From positions 248,001 to 312,000 of the forward strand of contig JAHIND010000008.1 of assembly GCA_018896025.1 (NCBI GenBank): a stretch of 64,000 nt of DNA, in the 5' to 3' direction. The notes under the pieces were generated by a model. That model was not told where the DNA came from. It worked only from the letters and a program-made list of their open reading frames with translations, and ran no database searches. The stretch is from Pseudomonadota bacterium. GTDB taxonomy: Bacteria; Desulfobacterota; Desulfarculia; Desulfarculales; Desulfarculaceae. Below, piece after piece: positions 34,777-43,862 of this stretch; the stretch's first letter is position 1, and every line of letters begins with the position of its first letter. Both the position numbers and the translations under genes were made by a program.

Positions 34777-36873
34777 TTGATTAACAATATGCACAACGCC
34801 TTGGTTCCACCGGCCGCTACGGCTTTGTTAGGTGTGCCGATGGCGTATGTATATTTATTGATCACCTGCGCCGGTATCTGTCTCTTCGCCTATATCCTCC
34901 ATAAACGCTTGTCGCCTCTGCTGCGGGCCGCGCCCGATCCACGCTTGGACCGCATCGGTGAGCGCATCGGCAAGGTGGTCCAGATTTGGCTGGGCCAGTG
35001 GCGTCAGCCGCGCTACCTGCTGGCGGGCGTCATCCATATCTTCATCTTCGCGGGCTTCATCATCCTGGGACTCCGCTCCCTGCAACTAATATTGATGGGC
35101 TTTTGGCAGGGGGCCTCGCTGCCGGGCCTCGAGGGCTCCACCGGGGCGATCTACAACCTTATCAAGGACTACGCCGCCACCTGGGTGTTCGTGGCCTGCA
35201 TCGTCGCTGCGGTGCGGCGCGGGGTGTTCCGCCCCGCCCGCTACCAGGTGCCGCCCTCGCTGGGCAAGGACCATCTGGGCGAGGCCCTGCTGGTGTTGGG
35301 CCTGATCTGCGCCTTGGTGGTCTCGGAAAGCCTCTTCGAGGCCAGCCTGCAAAACGCCGCCGCCCGCTCTGGCGCGGCGGCCTTCGCGCCGCCCCTGACC
35401 CTGCTCTGGGCGGGCCGCCTGATCCTGGGCGGCCTGGGCCTGCCCGCCCTGCAGGCGGTGAACTCGCTCTCCTATTTCGTGCACGAGATGGTCTTCTTTT
35501 CCTTCCTGTGCTTCCTGCCATTGGGCAAGCACTTCCACGTGCTCACCTCCCTGTTCAACGTGTTTTTCATGCGCCTGGACCGGGGCAAGGTGAAGCCGGT
35601 GCGTCATGGGGTGGCCGAAGACCAGCTTGACGACTTGCCCGAGTTCGGGGTGAGCAAGCTGGAAGACTTCACCTGGAAGCACATCCTAGACTTCTACACC
35701 TGCGCCGACTGCGGGCGCTGCTCGGACCGCTGCCCAGCCAACCGGGTCAAGCGGCCCCTGTCGCCGCGCTTCTTGACCATCAAGGCCCGCGACCGCGTGT
35801 ACGCCAATTATCCCCTCTGGGGCAAGGCGGTGGGCGCGGAGCAAGAGCTGGTGGGCGGCATCTACAGTGAGGACGAGGTCTGGTCCTGCACCACCTGCGG
35901 AGCCTGCGAGCAGGAATGCCCCCTGGGCATCGAGTACATCGACAAGATCGTGGATTTGCGCCGGGGCCTGGTGGACCAGGGCCGGGTGCCCCAGTCGCTG
36001 CAAAAGCCCTTGGGAGCTTTGGAGAAGCGGGGCAATCCCTGGGGCAAGAGCCAACGCAACCGGGCCGACTGGGCCAAGGAACTGGCCGAGGAATTCGCCG
36101 TAACCATCGCCGGCCCCAAGCAGCCGGTGGAGACCCTGTACTTCGTGGGCAGCGTTTCCTCCTACGACGAGCGCATGCAGCGCATCGCCCAGGCCACGGC
36201 CAGGGTGCTGCGCTACGCCGGGGTGGAGTTCGGGGTGCTGGGCAAGGCCGAGAGCGACGGCGGCCACGAGGTGCGCCGCTTCGGCGAGGAATCCCTGTTC
36301 CTGGCCCTGCGCGACGCCAACACCGAGGCGATCCTGAATTCCGGCGCGTCCCGCATCGTCACCGCCGACCCCCACGATTACAACGCCCTGAAGAACGACT
36401 ACCGAGGCATCCCCCCGGTGATGCACCTGAGCCAGGTGCTGAGCCAAGAGCTGGAGCGCGGTGGCTTGGCCCTGGAGCAAGGCCCCTACGCGGGCAAGAC
36501 CGTGGTGTACCACGATCCCTGCTACCTGGGGCGGCACAACGGCCTGTACGACGAGCCCCGCCATGTCATCGACGCCATTCCCGGCATCCGCCGGGTGGAG
36601 ATGGAGGGCAACTGCCGCGACCGCTCCTTCTGCTGCGGCGGGGGAGGGCTGGCTCTTTTCTACGAGCCCGAGGAGGAGCAGCGCATCGGGGTGGTGCGGG
36701 TGGGCATGGCCAAGGAGGCCGGAGCCCAGGTTATCGTCACTGCCTGCCCCTTCTGCCTGGCCAACATCGAGGACGCCTTGAAGATAGCGGGCCTGGATCA
36801 GGAATTGGAAGTTTTGGACCTTATGGAATTGGTTGAGCAGCATCTGCCGGTCGCGCGGCGCGCGGCGGCCTGA
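34777..36873 (+). CDS. EMO-type ETF:(methyl)menaquinone oxidoreductase
   Basis: A 698-residue membrane Fe-S protein. The N-terminal half (about 1-270) is a NarI-like heme b anchor with several helices. Then come two [4Fe-4S] motifs (CADCGRCSDRC from Cys309 and CTTCGACEQEC from Cys371), and an HdrD-like C-terminal domain with DPCYLG, CCGGGG (619-624) and ACPFCLA. This architecture matches EMO, the enzyme proposed to pass electrons from reduced ETF to menaquinone during anaerobic beta-oxidation. etfB follows after eight bases and etfA after that, fitting the role. Start TTG at 34777 or ATG at 34789; neither has a clear ribosome-binding site. Confidence 0.88.
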   Translation: MINNMHNALVPPAATALLGVPMAYVYLLITCAGICLFAYILHKRLSPLLRAAPDPRLDRIGERIGKVVQIWLGQWRQPRYLLAGVIHIFIFAGFIILGLRSLQLILMGFWQGASLPGLEGSTGAIYNLIKDYAATWVFVACIVAAVRRGVFRPARYQVPPSLGKDHLGEALLVLGLICALVVSESLFEASLQNAAARSGAAAFAPPLTLLWAGRLILGGLGLPALQAVNSLSYFVHEMVFFSFLCFLPLGKHFHVLTSLFNVFFMRLDRGKVKPVRHGVAEDQLDDLPEFGVSKLEDFTWKHILDFYTCADCGRCSDRCPANRVKRPLSPRFLTIKARDRVYANYPLWGKAVGAEQELVGGIYSEDEVWSCTTCGACEQECPLGIEYIDKIVDLRRGLVDQGRVPQSLQKPLGALEKRGNPWGKSQRNRADWAKELAEEFAVTIAGPKQPVETLYFVGSVSSYDERMQRIAQATARVLRYAGVEFGVLGKAESDGGHEVRRFGEESLFLALRDANTEAILNSGASRIVTADPHDYNALKNDYRGIPPVMHLSQVLSQELERGGLALEQGPYAGKTVVYHDPCYLGRHNGLYDEPRHVIDAIPGIRRVEMEGNCRDRSFCCGGGGLALFYEPEEEQRIGVVRVGMAKEAGAQVIVTACPFCLANIEDALKIAGLDQELEVLDLMELVEQHLPVARRAAA

Positions 36874-36881
36874 GGTTAGAC

Positions 36882-37673
36882 ATGGAAATTCTGGTTTGCG
36901 TGAAAAAAGTGCCGGACCCGGCGGAAAACGAGATCGTGGTGCGCCGGGACGGCTCGGATATAGACCGCGACGACTTGGTCTACTCGGTCAACGAGTGGGA
37001 CAACTACGCGGTGGAAGAGGCCATCCAGTTGGTGGAGGAGCATGGGGGATCGGTCACCGTGGTCTCGGTGGGCGATGAGGAGTCCGACGAGATCATCCGG
37101 CGCGAGCTGGCCATGGGGGCCGACGCGGGCAAGCTCTTGGACGATGAGGCCTTCCACTACTCCGATGGCCGGGGCGTGGCCGCCATCCTGGCCCACGCCG
37201 CCCGGCAGGCCAAATACGACCTGATCCTCACCGGGGCCCAGGCCGAGGACGCCGCCGCCCAGGTGGGGGGCATGCTGGCGGCCATGCTGGATGTGCCCTA
37301 CGCCTCGCTGGTGGTGCGGGTGCGGGTACTGGACCAAGGCAAGCTGGAGATCGCCCGGGAGATCGACGGCGGCAACCTGGAGATCAACCAGATCGATCTG
37401 CCCTGCGCCCTGTCCATCCAGACCGGCATCAACGAGCCTCGCTACGTGGGCATCCGGGGCATCCGTAAGACCGCCTCGGTTCAGGTGCCGGTGCTGGGCG
37501 CGGCCGAACTGGGGCTGGTCCCGGCCACGGTGGGCCGGGCCGGGGCCAAGGTGCGCAAGCTGGACTACTTCGTGCCGGAGTTGGGCCAGGGGGCGGAAAT
37601 CCTGCAAGGCAGCCGGGAGGAGATAGCCGACCAGCTCATCGCCCGCCTCAAGGGCAGGGGAGTGATTCAGTGA
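36882..37673 (+). CDS. etfB: Electron transfer flavoprotein beta subunit
   Basis: A 263-residue EtfB. Typical start MEILVCVKKVPDP, AVEEAIQL, LTGAQAEDAAAQVGGMLA, and LPCALSIQTGINEPRY, the AMP-binding and recognition-loop regions. With EtfA it carries electrons from acyl-CoA dehydrogenases. Eight bases after the EMO gene; stop overlaps the etfA start (TGATG). No sign of the bifurcating-type neighbours, so linear transfer to EMO is expected. Confidence 0.95.
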   Translation: MEILVCVKKVPDPAENEIVVRRDGSDIDRDDLVYSVNEWDNYAVEEAIQLVEEHGGSVTVVSVGDEESDEIIRRELAMGADAGKLLDDEAFHYSDGRGVAAILAHAARQAKYDLILTGAQAEDAAAQVGGMLAAMLDVPYASLVVRVRVLDQGKLEIAREIDGGNLEINQIDLPCALSIQTGINEPRYVGIRGIRKTASVQVPVLGAAELGLVPATVGRAGAKVRKLDYFVPELGQGAEILQGSREEIADQLIARLKGRGVIQ

Positions 37674-38641
37674 TGGCCCCGCAAGTTTTTGTATATGTGG
37701 CTCACCGCGACGGCCAGGCCGCCGATTCGGCCTTGGAACTGTTGAGCGCGGCGCGCGTGCTCTCGCCTGATGGCCTGGTCATCGCCATGGCCACCGGCTG
37801 GGGCGCGGAGTTGGATCAGGTATGCCGGGAGATGACGGGACGCTGCCCGGAGGTGTGGAAGCTGGCCCACGAGGCGTTGGCCTATCCCAACGCCGAGGCG
37901 ATTCGCAAATGCTTGAGCGGCGTGCTGCCCTCCGGGGCGGTGCTCTTGTTGGCTCACGACACCTTGGGCATGGACCTGGGGCCGGGCCTGTCCATCAAGC
38001 TGGACTCTCCCTTCGTCTCCGATGTGGTGGCCATGGATCCTCCGGCGGATGGCGCGCTCAAGCTGGTGCGTGAGGAATACGGCGGCCAGGTGAGCACCCA
38101 CCTGAGTTGCGACATCTCCGGCGGCGCGGTGTTGAGCATCCGCTCTGGGTCCTTCCCTGCCTCGGAAGAAACGGCCGCAGGCGAGGTGCGGGACAAGTCC
38201 TCGGACATAGGCGACCTGAGCTGCGGGCGGCGCTTCATCAAGATCGTGGAGGCCGAGGCCGGGGACGTGGATATCACCAAGGAGGAGATCCTGGTGTCGG
38301 TGGGCCGGGGAATTGAGGACGAGGACAACATCGAAATCGCCGAGGACCTGGCCAAGGCCCTGGGCGGGGTGGTGTCCTGCTCCCGTCCCATCGTGGACGC
38401 CAAGTGGCTGGAAAAACCCCGTCAGGTGGGCACCTCCGGCAAGACGGTCAAGCCCAAGGTCTACCTGGCCCTGGGCATAAGCGGCTCCTTCCAGCATTTG
38501 GGCGGCCTCAAGGGCAACCCCTTCATCGTAGCCGTGAATAAGAATCCCAAGGCCCCCATCTTCCAAGTGGCCGACGTGGGGGTGGTGGACGACTTGCTGG
38601 AATTCGTTCCGTTGCTCACCGAGAGAATCGATAACCAGTGA
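37673..38641 (+). CDS. etfA: Electron transfer flavoprotein alpha subunit
   Basis: A 322-residue EtfA with the N-terminal domain and the C-terminal FAD-binding half: SVGRGIEDEDN, LAKALGGVVSCSRPIVDAKW, QVGTSGKTVKPKVYLALGIS, GSFQHLGG and VAVNKNPKAPIF. These are the standard FAD contacts. It forms the ETF heterodimer with the preceding gene; the start codon overlaps the etfB stop. Acceptor of electrons from the two acyl-CoA dehydrogenases at 51-53 kb. Confidence 0.95.
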   Translation: MAPQVFVYVAHRDGQAADSALELLSAARVLSPDGLVIAMATGWGAELDQVCREMTGRCPEVWKLAHEALAYPNAEAIRKCLSGVLPSGAVLLLAHDTLGMDLGPGLSIKLDSPFVSDVVAMDPPADGALKLVREEYGGQVSTHLSCDISGGAVLSIRSGSFPASEETAAGEVRDKSSDIGDLSCGRRFIKIVEAEAGDVDITKEEILVSVGRGIEDEDNIEIAEDLAKALGGVVSCSRPIVDAKWLEKPRQVGTSGKTVKPKVYLALGISGSFQHLGGLKGNPFIVAVNKNPKAPIFQVADVGVVDDLLEFVPLLTERIDNQ

Positions 38642-38674
38642 TGCCAAAAATTCAGCAGCACAAGGAATAAAAAA

Positions 38675-40132
38675 ATGATCGGCATTTGCTCATACGGCGC
38701 CTACATTCCGCGCTTCCGCCTGGACAGGAAGACCATTTTCCAGGCCATCGGCTGGATGAACCCCGGCACCGGAGCCTTGGCCAAAGGCGAAAAGGCGTTG
38801 GCCAACTTCGACGAAGACAGCGTGACCATGGCCGTGGGCGCCAGCCTCAACGCCCTGTGCGGCATCGGGCGCTCCCAACTGGAGGGCGTTTATTTCGCCT
38901 CCACCACCATGCCTTATAAAGAGCGGCTCAACGCCGGCATCGTGGCCGGAGCCCTGGCCCTGGACGGCGAGGTGCGCACGGCGGATTTCTCCGGCGGGCT
39001 CAAGGCCGGGACCACGGCCATGCTCAGCGCCATGGAGGCCCTGGCCGCTGGAAGCTTGGCCAAGGTGATGGTCACCGCCAGCGACACCAGGCTGGGCAAG
39101 CCGGGATCTCCCCAGGAGATGATCTTCGGCGACGCGGCTGCCGCCTTCGTGGTGGGCGATGAAAACGTCATCGCCGAGTTCAAGGGCTCCTTTTCCATCG
39201 CCCACGATTTCGCGGACCACTACCGGGGCCAGTTTTCCAAGTACGACCGCCAGTGGGAGGACCGCTGGATACGCGACCTGGGCTTCGAGGAGTTCGTGCC
39301 CGAAGTGGTCGGCGGGCTGCTGAACAAATACGGCCTGAAGATGGAGCAGTTCAGCCAGGTGGTCTACGACTGCCACTACCCGGCGGCCCGCAAGAAGCTC
39401 AACAAGGTGTTGGGGGTTCCCGAGGGCAGCGAGCAGAGCAACCTACAGGCGCAGGTGGGTCACTGCGGCGCGGCCCAATCGCTGCTGATGCTGGCCGACG
39501 CCCTGGACCGGGCCCAGCCCGGCGACAAGATCATGGTGGTCAGCTTCGGCAGCGGCTGCGACGCCCTGTATTTCGAGGCCACCGAAAAGATTCAGGGGCG
39601 GCCCACCCAGAAAGGCGTGGCCCAGTGCCTGGGCGAAAAGATGCTCCTGGACAACTACACCAAGTATCTGGTGTGGCGCGACATCATGCCGGTGGAGGTG
39701 GGCATGCGCTCCGAGGAGGACCTGTGGACCAGGTGGTCGGCCGTGTGGCGCTCCCACAAGTTGGTCCTGGGCCTGTGCGGCTCCCGCTGCACCGAGTGCG
39801 GCACGGCTCAGCTTCCCGCCCAGCGCATCTGCGTGAATCCCCAATGTGGCGCGGTGGACAAGGGCGAAGACTACTTGTTCTCCGACAAGCTGGGAACCAT
39901 CGCCAGCTTCACCGGCGACATGCTGGCGGCCACCTTGAACCCGCCGGCCATCTCCGGCCAGGTGGAGTTCTCCGGCGGCGGCAAGATGATGTTCGATTTG
40001 ACCGACTGCAATCTGGAGGAGGTCAAGACCGGCATGACCGTGTCCATGAGCTTCCGCCGCAAATACTTTGATCAGAAAAGAGACATCTCCGGCTACTTCT
40101 GGAAAGCGGTGCCGGTTGTGGAGGGCAGATAA
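38675..40132 (+). CDS. HMG-CoA synthase-like / DUF35 fusion, catalytic Cys absent
   Basis: A 485-residue two-part protein. About 1-345 has the thiolase/HMG-CoA synthase fold; about 360-480 is a DUF35 unit with a zinc ribbon (Cys372-x2-Cys375 and two later cysteines, ICVNPQC) and an OB fold (GTIASFTGDML). The position of the catalytic Cys of archaeal HMG-CoA synthase (in CKAGT) is Leu109 here (GGLKAGTTAM), so it cannot form the normal acyl-enzyme. DUF35 proteins bind acyl-CoA chains and partner thiolases, for example BbsA with BbsB. It ends one base before the thiolase gene, suggesting a complex. Confidence 0.8.
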   Translation: MIGICSYGAYIPRFRLDRKTIFQAIGWMNPGTGALAKGEKALANFDEDSVTMAVGASLNALCGIGRSQLEGVYFASTTMPYKERLNAGIVAGALALDGEVRTADFSGGLKAGTTAMLSAMEALAAGSLAKVMVTASDTRLGKPGSPQEMIFGDAAAAFVVGDENVIAEFKGSFSIAHDFADHYRGQFSKYDRQWEDRWIRDLGFEEFVPEVVGGLLNKYGLKMEQFSQVVYDCHYPAARKKLNKVLGVPEGSEQSNLQAQVGHCGAAQSLLMLADALDRAQPGDKIMVVSFGSGCDALYFEATEKIQGRPTQKGVAQCLGEKMLLDNYTKYLVWRDIMPVEVGMRSEEDLWTRWSAVWRSHKLVLGLCGSRCTECGTAQLPAQRICVNPQCGAVDKGEDYLFSDKLGTIASFTGDMLAATLNPPAISGQVEFSGGGKMMFDLTDCNLEEVKTGMTVSMSFRRKYFDQKRDISGYFWKAVPVVEGR

Positions 40133-41338
40133 ATGGCCACCGGCATCAAGGATAAAGTGGCGATTCTGGGCATGGGCTGCACCCGTTTCGGGGAACGCTG
40201 GGAGTCCTTTTCCGAGGACCTGGCCGTGGAATCCTTCATCGAGTGCCTGGCCGACGCGGGCATCGACAAGAACGAGATTCAGGCCGCCTATGTAGGCACC
40301 AACTTCGACGAGGTCAACGTGGGCAAGTCGGCGGTCCCTCTTTCCGTGGCCCTCAAGCTGCCCTACATCCCGGTGACCCGGGTGGAGAACTACTGCGCCA
40401 CCGCCACCGAGGCCCTGCGCGCCGCCTGCTATTCCGTGGCCGCCGGGGTCTACGACATCGTGCTGGCCCTGGGCGTGGAAAAGCTCAAGGACACCGGCTA
40501 CGGCGGCCTGCCCGGCGGGGCGGCACGGGGCATCAAGGCCCACATGACCCAGGCCAACATGTCCGCGCCGGGCATGTTCGCTCAACTGGCCACGGCCTAC
40601 AGCGCCAAGTGGGGCCTGCCCATGGACAAGATCAAGGACGCCATCACCCACGTATCGGTCAAGAGCCACGCCAACGGGGCCCTGAACCCCAAGGCCCACC
40701 TGCGCAAAGCGGTCAGCGCGGAAGTGATCAAGGCCGCGCCCATGGTTGCCTATCCCCTGGGGCTCTTCGACTGCTGCGGAGTGAGCGACGGCTCGGCGGC
40801 GGCCATCGTGACCACCCCGGAGATCGCCCGGGCGCTGAAGCCCAACCAGAACATCGTCAAGGTCAAGGCCCTGTCGGTGTCGGCCAGTTCCGGCGAGGAG
40901 GCCATGGGCAACACCTGGGATGGGGCTCATTTCACCACCACCCGCGTGGCCGCCACCCGGGCCTACCAGGAGGCGGGCATACAGGACCCGCGCCAAGAGT
41001 TGAGCATGTGCGAGGTTCACGACTGCTTCTCCATCACCGAGATGGTGACCATGGAGGACCTGCACATCTCCCCCAAGGGCGGATCCTACGAGGACATCAT
41101 GACCGGATTCTACGACCTGGACGGAGACCTGCCCTGCCAGGTGGATGGCGGCCTGAAGTGCTTTGGCCACCCCATCGGCGCCTCGGGCCTGCGTATGGTC
41201 TACGCCATGTACGAGCAGCTCCTGGAGCGGGTGCCAGATGAGCGCAAGGTCAAAAACGCCCGTTTGGGCCTGACCCACAACCTGGGCGGCATGCCCCACC
41301 AGAACGTGGCGGCCATATCCATCGTGGGCCTGGACTAG
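40133..41338 (+). CDS. SCP-x/BbsB-type thiolase
   Basis: A 401-residue thiolase-superfamily protein. Nucleophile Cys88 in ENYCATATEAL, active-site VHDCFSITEM, GGLKCFGHPIGASG, and LTHNLGG near the C-terminus. It belongs to the SCP-x-like group that includes BbsB and the retro-aldolase Ltp2, which act with DUF35 proteins. Because Cys88 is kept, thiolytic cleavage of a beta-ketoacyl-CoA is the simplest role; retro-aldol cleavage is an alternative. It directly abuts the HMGS-like/DUF35 gene. Confidence 0.88.
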   Translation: MATGIKDKVAILGMGCTRFGERWESFSEDLAVESFIECLADAGIDKNEIQAAYVGTNFDEVNVGKSAVPLSVALKLPYIPVTRVENYCATATEALRAACYSVAAGVYDIVLALGVEKLKDTGYGGLPGGAARGIKAHMTQANMSAPGMFAQLATAYSAKWGLPMDKIKDAITHVSVKSHANGALNPKAHLRKAVSAEVIKAAPMVAYPLGLFDCCGVSDGSAAAIVTTPEIARALKPNQNIVKVKALSVSASSGEEAMGNTWDGAHFTTTRVAATRAYQEAGIQDPRQELSMCEVHDCFSITEMVTMEDLHISPKGGSYEDIMTGFYDLDGDLPCQVDGGLKCFGHPIGASGLRMVYAMYEQLLERVPDERKVKNARLGLTHNLGGMPHQNVAAISIVGLD

Positions 41339-41378
41339 GCAGTCTGGTTTGGCCCTGGAAAAAACAAGGAGATAGACG

Positions 41379-42401
41379 GTGCAAATAAACAGCAAGTTGA
41401 AACGTGTATGCATCACGGCGGTCCTGCTCGGCCTGGCCATGGCCTTGTGCGCGGGCAGCGCCTTTGCAGCCAAGACTATCCGCATACAGAGCGTGTACCC
41501 CGAGGTCGCCAAGGGCGGGGTGATGGTCAAGGATTTCGCCAAACGGGTGGAGGATTACACCAAGGGCGCGGTCAAGGTTAAAATCTACTGGCCCAACCAG
41601 TTGGTCAAGGCCAAGGAGGCCTACACCGCGGTATCCAAGGGCATGGTGGACGCGCTCTACTCGGTGTCTCTCTACTATGGCGGCATCGTGCCGGCCATGA
41701 AGGCCGAATGGCTGGCCATGGGCTGGGACAGCCCCGATGACGCCTACCAACTTTTCTATAAGCACGGCCTGCTGGAATACCTTCGCAAGGCCAATGAGAA
41801 GAAGGACGTATATCTGCTGGGGGTCAACTTCGCCGCTTCCATGGGCTTCTTGACCAACTTTGAGGTCACCGGCCTGGAGAGCTTCAAGGGCAAGAAGATC
41901 CGCGCCATGAGCGCGGACGCGCCCTTGGTGAGGGACCTTGGCGCTTCCCCGGTGGCCATGCCCACCACGGACATGTACGCGGCCATGCAGCGTGGCACCA
42001 TCGACGGCGTGCTCTATCCCTACTTCGCCCTTTCCACCTACAAGTTCACCGAGGTGGCCACTACCGTGGTCAAGCCCGGCATCCACACCCCGGCCATCAC
42101 CGACATCACCATCAACATGAAGGTGTGGAAGTCGCTAACGCCCGCGATGCAAAAGGCAGTGGCCAAAGCATGCGAGGACACCGCCCTACAGAGCGCCAAG
42201 TGGTCAGACAAGTGGGACAACGACGCCTTTGAGTTGGCCAAAAAGCACAACATCAAAATCGTGGAACTTAGCAAGGCCGATCGCGCAAAGCTTCGCGCGC
42301 TCAACCAAAAGAACTGGACGCAGACCGCCAAACAATCGCCAGAGTTGGCGGGTGCGGTGGCCTTGATGGAAAAATATTTGGAAAGCAAAAAAGGCAAGTG
42401 A
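41379..42401 (+). CDS. TRAP substrate-binding protein DctP, paralogue 1
   Basis: A 340-residue exported receptor: signal peptide about 1-30 (ending GSAFAA), then KTIRIQSVYPE, VKIYWPNQLVKAKEAYTAVS, the ligand-arginine region GKKIRAMSADAPL, and MQRGTIDGVLYPY. First of three tandem receptors; more divergent from the other two than they are from each other. Start GTG with AAGGAG upstream. Followed by a strong hairpin and a 237-base gap. Confidence 0.92.
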   Translation: MQINSKLKRVCITAVLLGLAMALCAGSAFAAKTIRIQSVYPEVAKGGVMVKDFAKRVEDYTKGAVKVKIYWPNQLVKAKEAYTAVSKGMVDALYSVSLYYGGIVPAMKAEWLAMGWDSPDDAYQLFYKHGLLEYLRKANEKKDVYLLGVNFAASMGFLTNFEVTGLESFKGKKIRAMSADAPLVRDLGASPVAMPTTDMYAAMQRGTIDGVLYPYFALSTYKFTEVATTVVKPGIHTPAITDITINMKVWKSLTPAMQKAVAKACEDTALQSAKWSDKWDNDAFELAKKHNIKIVELSKADRAKLRALNQKNWTQTAKQSPELAGAVALMEKYLESKKGK

Positions 42402-42410
42402 TTCGACCTT

Positions 42411-42442
42411 GGAGGCGGGAGGGGCTTTTCTCTCCCGCCTCC
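42411..42442 (+). terminator. Intercistronic hairpin after dctP 1
   Basis: GGAGGCGGGAG (42411-42421) and CTCCCGCCTCC (42432-42442) form an 11-bp perfect stem. No T run follows, so it may be an attenuator or mRNA-stabilising structure rather than a full terminator. Confidence 0.6.
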
Positions 42443-42582
42443 ACGCACAACAGGCGCGGGCGACAAGGCGCCTTGGAAGGGCCCCCTGGGGCCGTAGCGA
42501 GAGGCGACAGCCAAACAGCTTAGGCGAAGCGGAGCCCCAGAAGCGAATCGCGGGATTATCTCGAAACGATAAATGGCCAACA

Positions 42583-42607
42583 TGAAGCTTACAGCTTGTT
42601 CAAATTT
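42583..42607 (+). promoter_or_regulatory. Conserved leader block before dctP 2
   Basis: 25 bases matching 43808-43832 at 21 positions, both ending 31-32 bases before a dctP start codon. Probably a shared promoter or leader element duplicated with the gene. Confidence 0.45.
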
Positions 42608-42638
42608 CGCGGAACCGATTTGGAAAGGAGAATTTTAT

Positions 42639-43655
42639 ATGAGGATCAAGCTGCTGAAGATCACGGCCACGGCCGCGTTGTTCTGCCTGGGCCTGGCGCT
42701 TTTCGGTATAAGCGCCGAGGCCAAAACCGTCGTCCGGATGCAGTGCGTGTACCCGGAGACGGGCAACGCGGGCAAGATGGCCAAGCTCTTCGCGGAAAAG
42801 GCGGCCAAATACACCAACGGCGAAGTCGAGGTGAAGGTGTTCTGGCCCAACCAATTGGTGAAGGTGAAAGAGGCCTACACCGCGGTCTCCAAGGGCATGG
42901 TGGACGCGGTTTATGCCGCCTCCTTGTACTTCGGGGGCATCGTCCCGGCGGTCAAGAGTGAGTTCATGCCCATGACCTGGCCGTCCCCGGAAGTCGCCTT
43001 CGATCTCTACTACAAGGGCGGCTACGTCGAGCTGCTGCGCAAGGCCAACGCCAAAAAGGGCGTGCGCTACCTGGGCCCCGTCTACACCGGGTCTTTTGGT
43101 TTCATGACCAACTTTGAGGTGACCGGCCTGGACAGCCTGAAGGGTAAAAAGATCCGGGCCATGAGCGTGGATGCGGCCCTGATCAAGGAATTGGGCGCTT
43201 CGCCGGTGGCCATGGCGGGCACGGAGATGTACGCCGCCATGCAGCGAGGCACCATCGACGGCATCATTTATCCCTACCAGGCCCTGGACACCTACAACTT
43301 CTATGAGGTCACCACCTGCGTGGTCCTGCCCGGCATCCACACGCCCGCCCCGGTGGACGTGTACTTCAACCAAAAGCTGTGGAAGTCCCTGTCCCCGGAA
43401 AATCAAAAGGCCCTGGACAAGGCCTGCAAGGACACCTGCTATCAGTCGGTCCTGGCATCCGCGGCATACGACAAGCTCGGGATGGATACGGCCAAAAAAC
43501 ACAACATCAAGATTTTCACGTTCAACGCGGCGGACCAGGCGAAACTGCGGGCCATGGCGCGCAAGGACTGGAAGAAGGCCGCGGAAAAATCACCGGAACT
43601 CAAGGAAGCGGTGGCCCTCATGGAGAAATACCTGGACACCGCAAAGGTCAAGTAA
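42639..43655 (+). CDS. TRAP substrate-binding protein DctP, paralogue 2
   Basis: A 338-residue exported DctP. Signal peptide about 1-25 (MRIKLLKITATAALFCLGLA, ending SAEA), KTVVRMQCVYPETGNAGKM, VFWPNQLVKVKEAYTAVS, the Arg in GKKIRAMSVDAAL, and MQRGTIDGIIYPY. ATG 42639 has AAAGGAG at ideal spacing. Very similar to paralogue 3, so the pair is a recent tandem duplication; the substitutions near the ligand pocket (for example AGTEMY versus PGTEMY) are minor. Confidence 0.92.
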   Translation: MRIKLLKITATAALFCLGLALFGISAEAKTVVRMQCVYPETGNAGKMAKLFAEKAAKYTNGEVEVKVFWPNQLVKVKEAYTAVSKGMVDAVYAASLYFGGIVPAVKSEFMPMTWPSPEVAFDLYYKGGYVELLRKANAKKGVRYLGPVYTGSFGFMTNFEVTGLDSLKGKKIRAMSVDAALIKELGASPVAMAGTEMYAAMQRGTIDGIIYPYQALDTYNFYEVTTCVVLPGIHTPAPVDVYFNQKLWKSLSPENQKALDKACKDTCYQSVLASAAYDKLGMDTAKKHNIKIFTFNAADQAKLRAMARKDWKKAAEKSPELKEAVALMEKYLDTAKVK

Positions 43656-43664
43656 GCCGCGTAT

Positions 43665-43697
43665 GGCCGCGTGGGGAAAATTTTCCCCGGCGCGGCC
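43665..43697 (+). terminator. Intercistronic hairpin after dctP 2
   Basis: GGCCGCG-TGGGG-AAAATTTT-CCCC-GG-CGCGGCC: a long GC stem with AT centre, symmetrical over 33 bases, without a downstream T run. Confidence 0.6.
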
Positions 43698-43807
43698 GCG
43701 GCAAATGGTGCTCTTGAGGAATTAGGCGCTTGTAAGTTCCCGGCGATCACCACCTTAAGGCAAGGCTTTAACCCAAGTGGATTTTTCAAGGCCATGAACT
43801 TTCAGCC

Positions 43808-43832
43808 TGAAGATTACAGCTAGATCAATTTT
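43808..43832 (+). promoter_or_regulatory. Conserved leader block before dctP 3
   Basis: Matches 42583-42607 at 21 of 25 positions and has the same distance to the start codon of the following gene. Confidence 0.45.
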
Positions 43833-43862
43833 ATGAATTCGGTAGGAGGGGAGCGAAGTTCC

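Noticed and set aside
39443..41542. 699-residue minus-strand open frame across the HMGS-like and thiolase genes
   Set aside because: It spans two well-supported plus-strand genes with the same His/Gly/Gln-rich antisense composition.
42574..42592. Sigma-54 promoter before dctP 2 (TGGCCA, five bases, AAGCT)
   Set aside because: GG and GC have the right spacing, but the rest of both boxes matches poorly and the equivalent site is absent before dctP 3.
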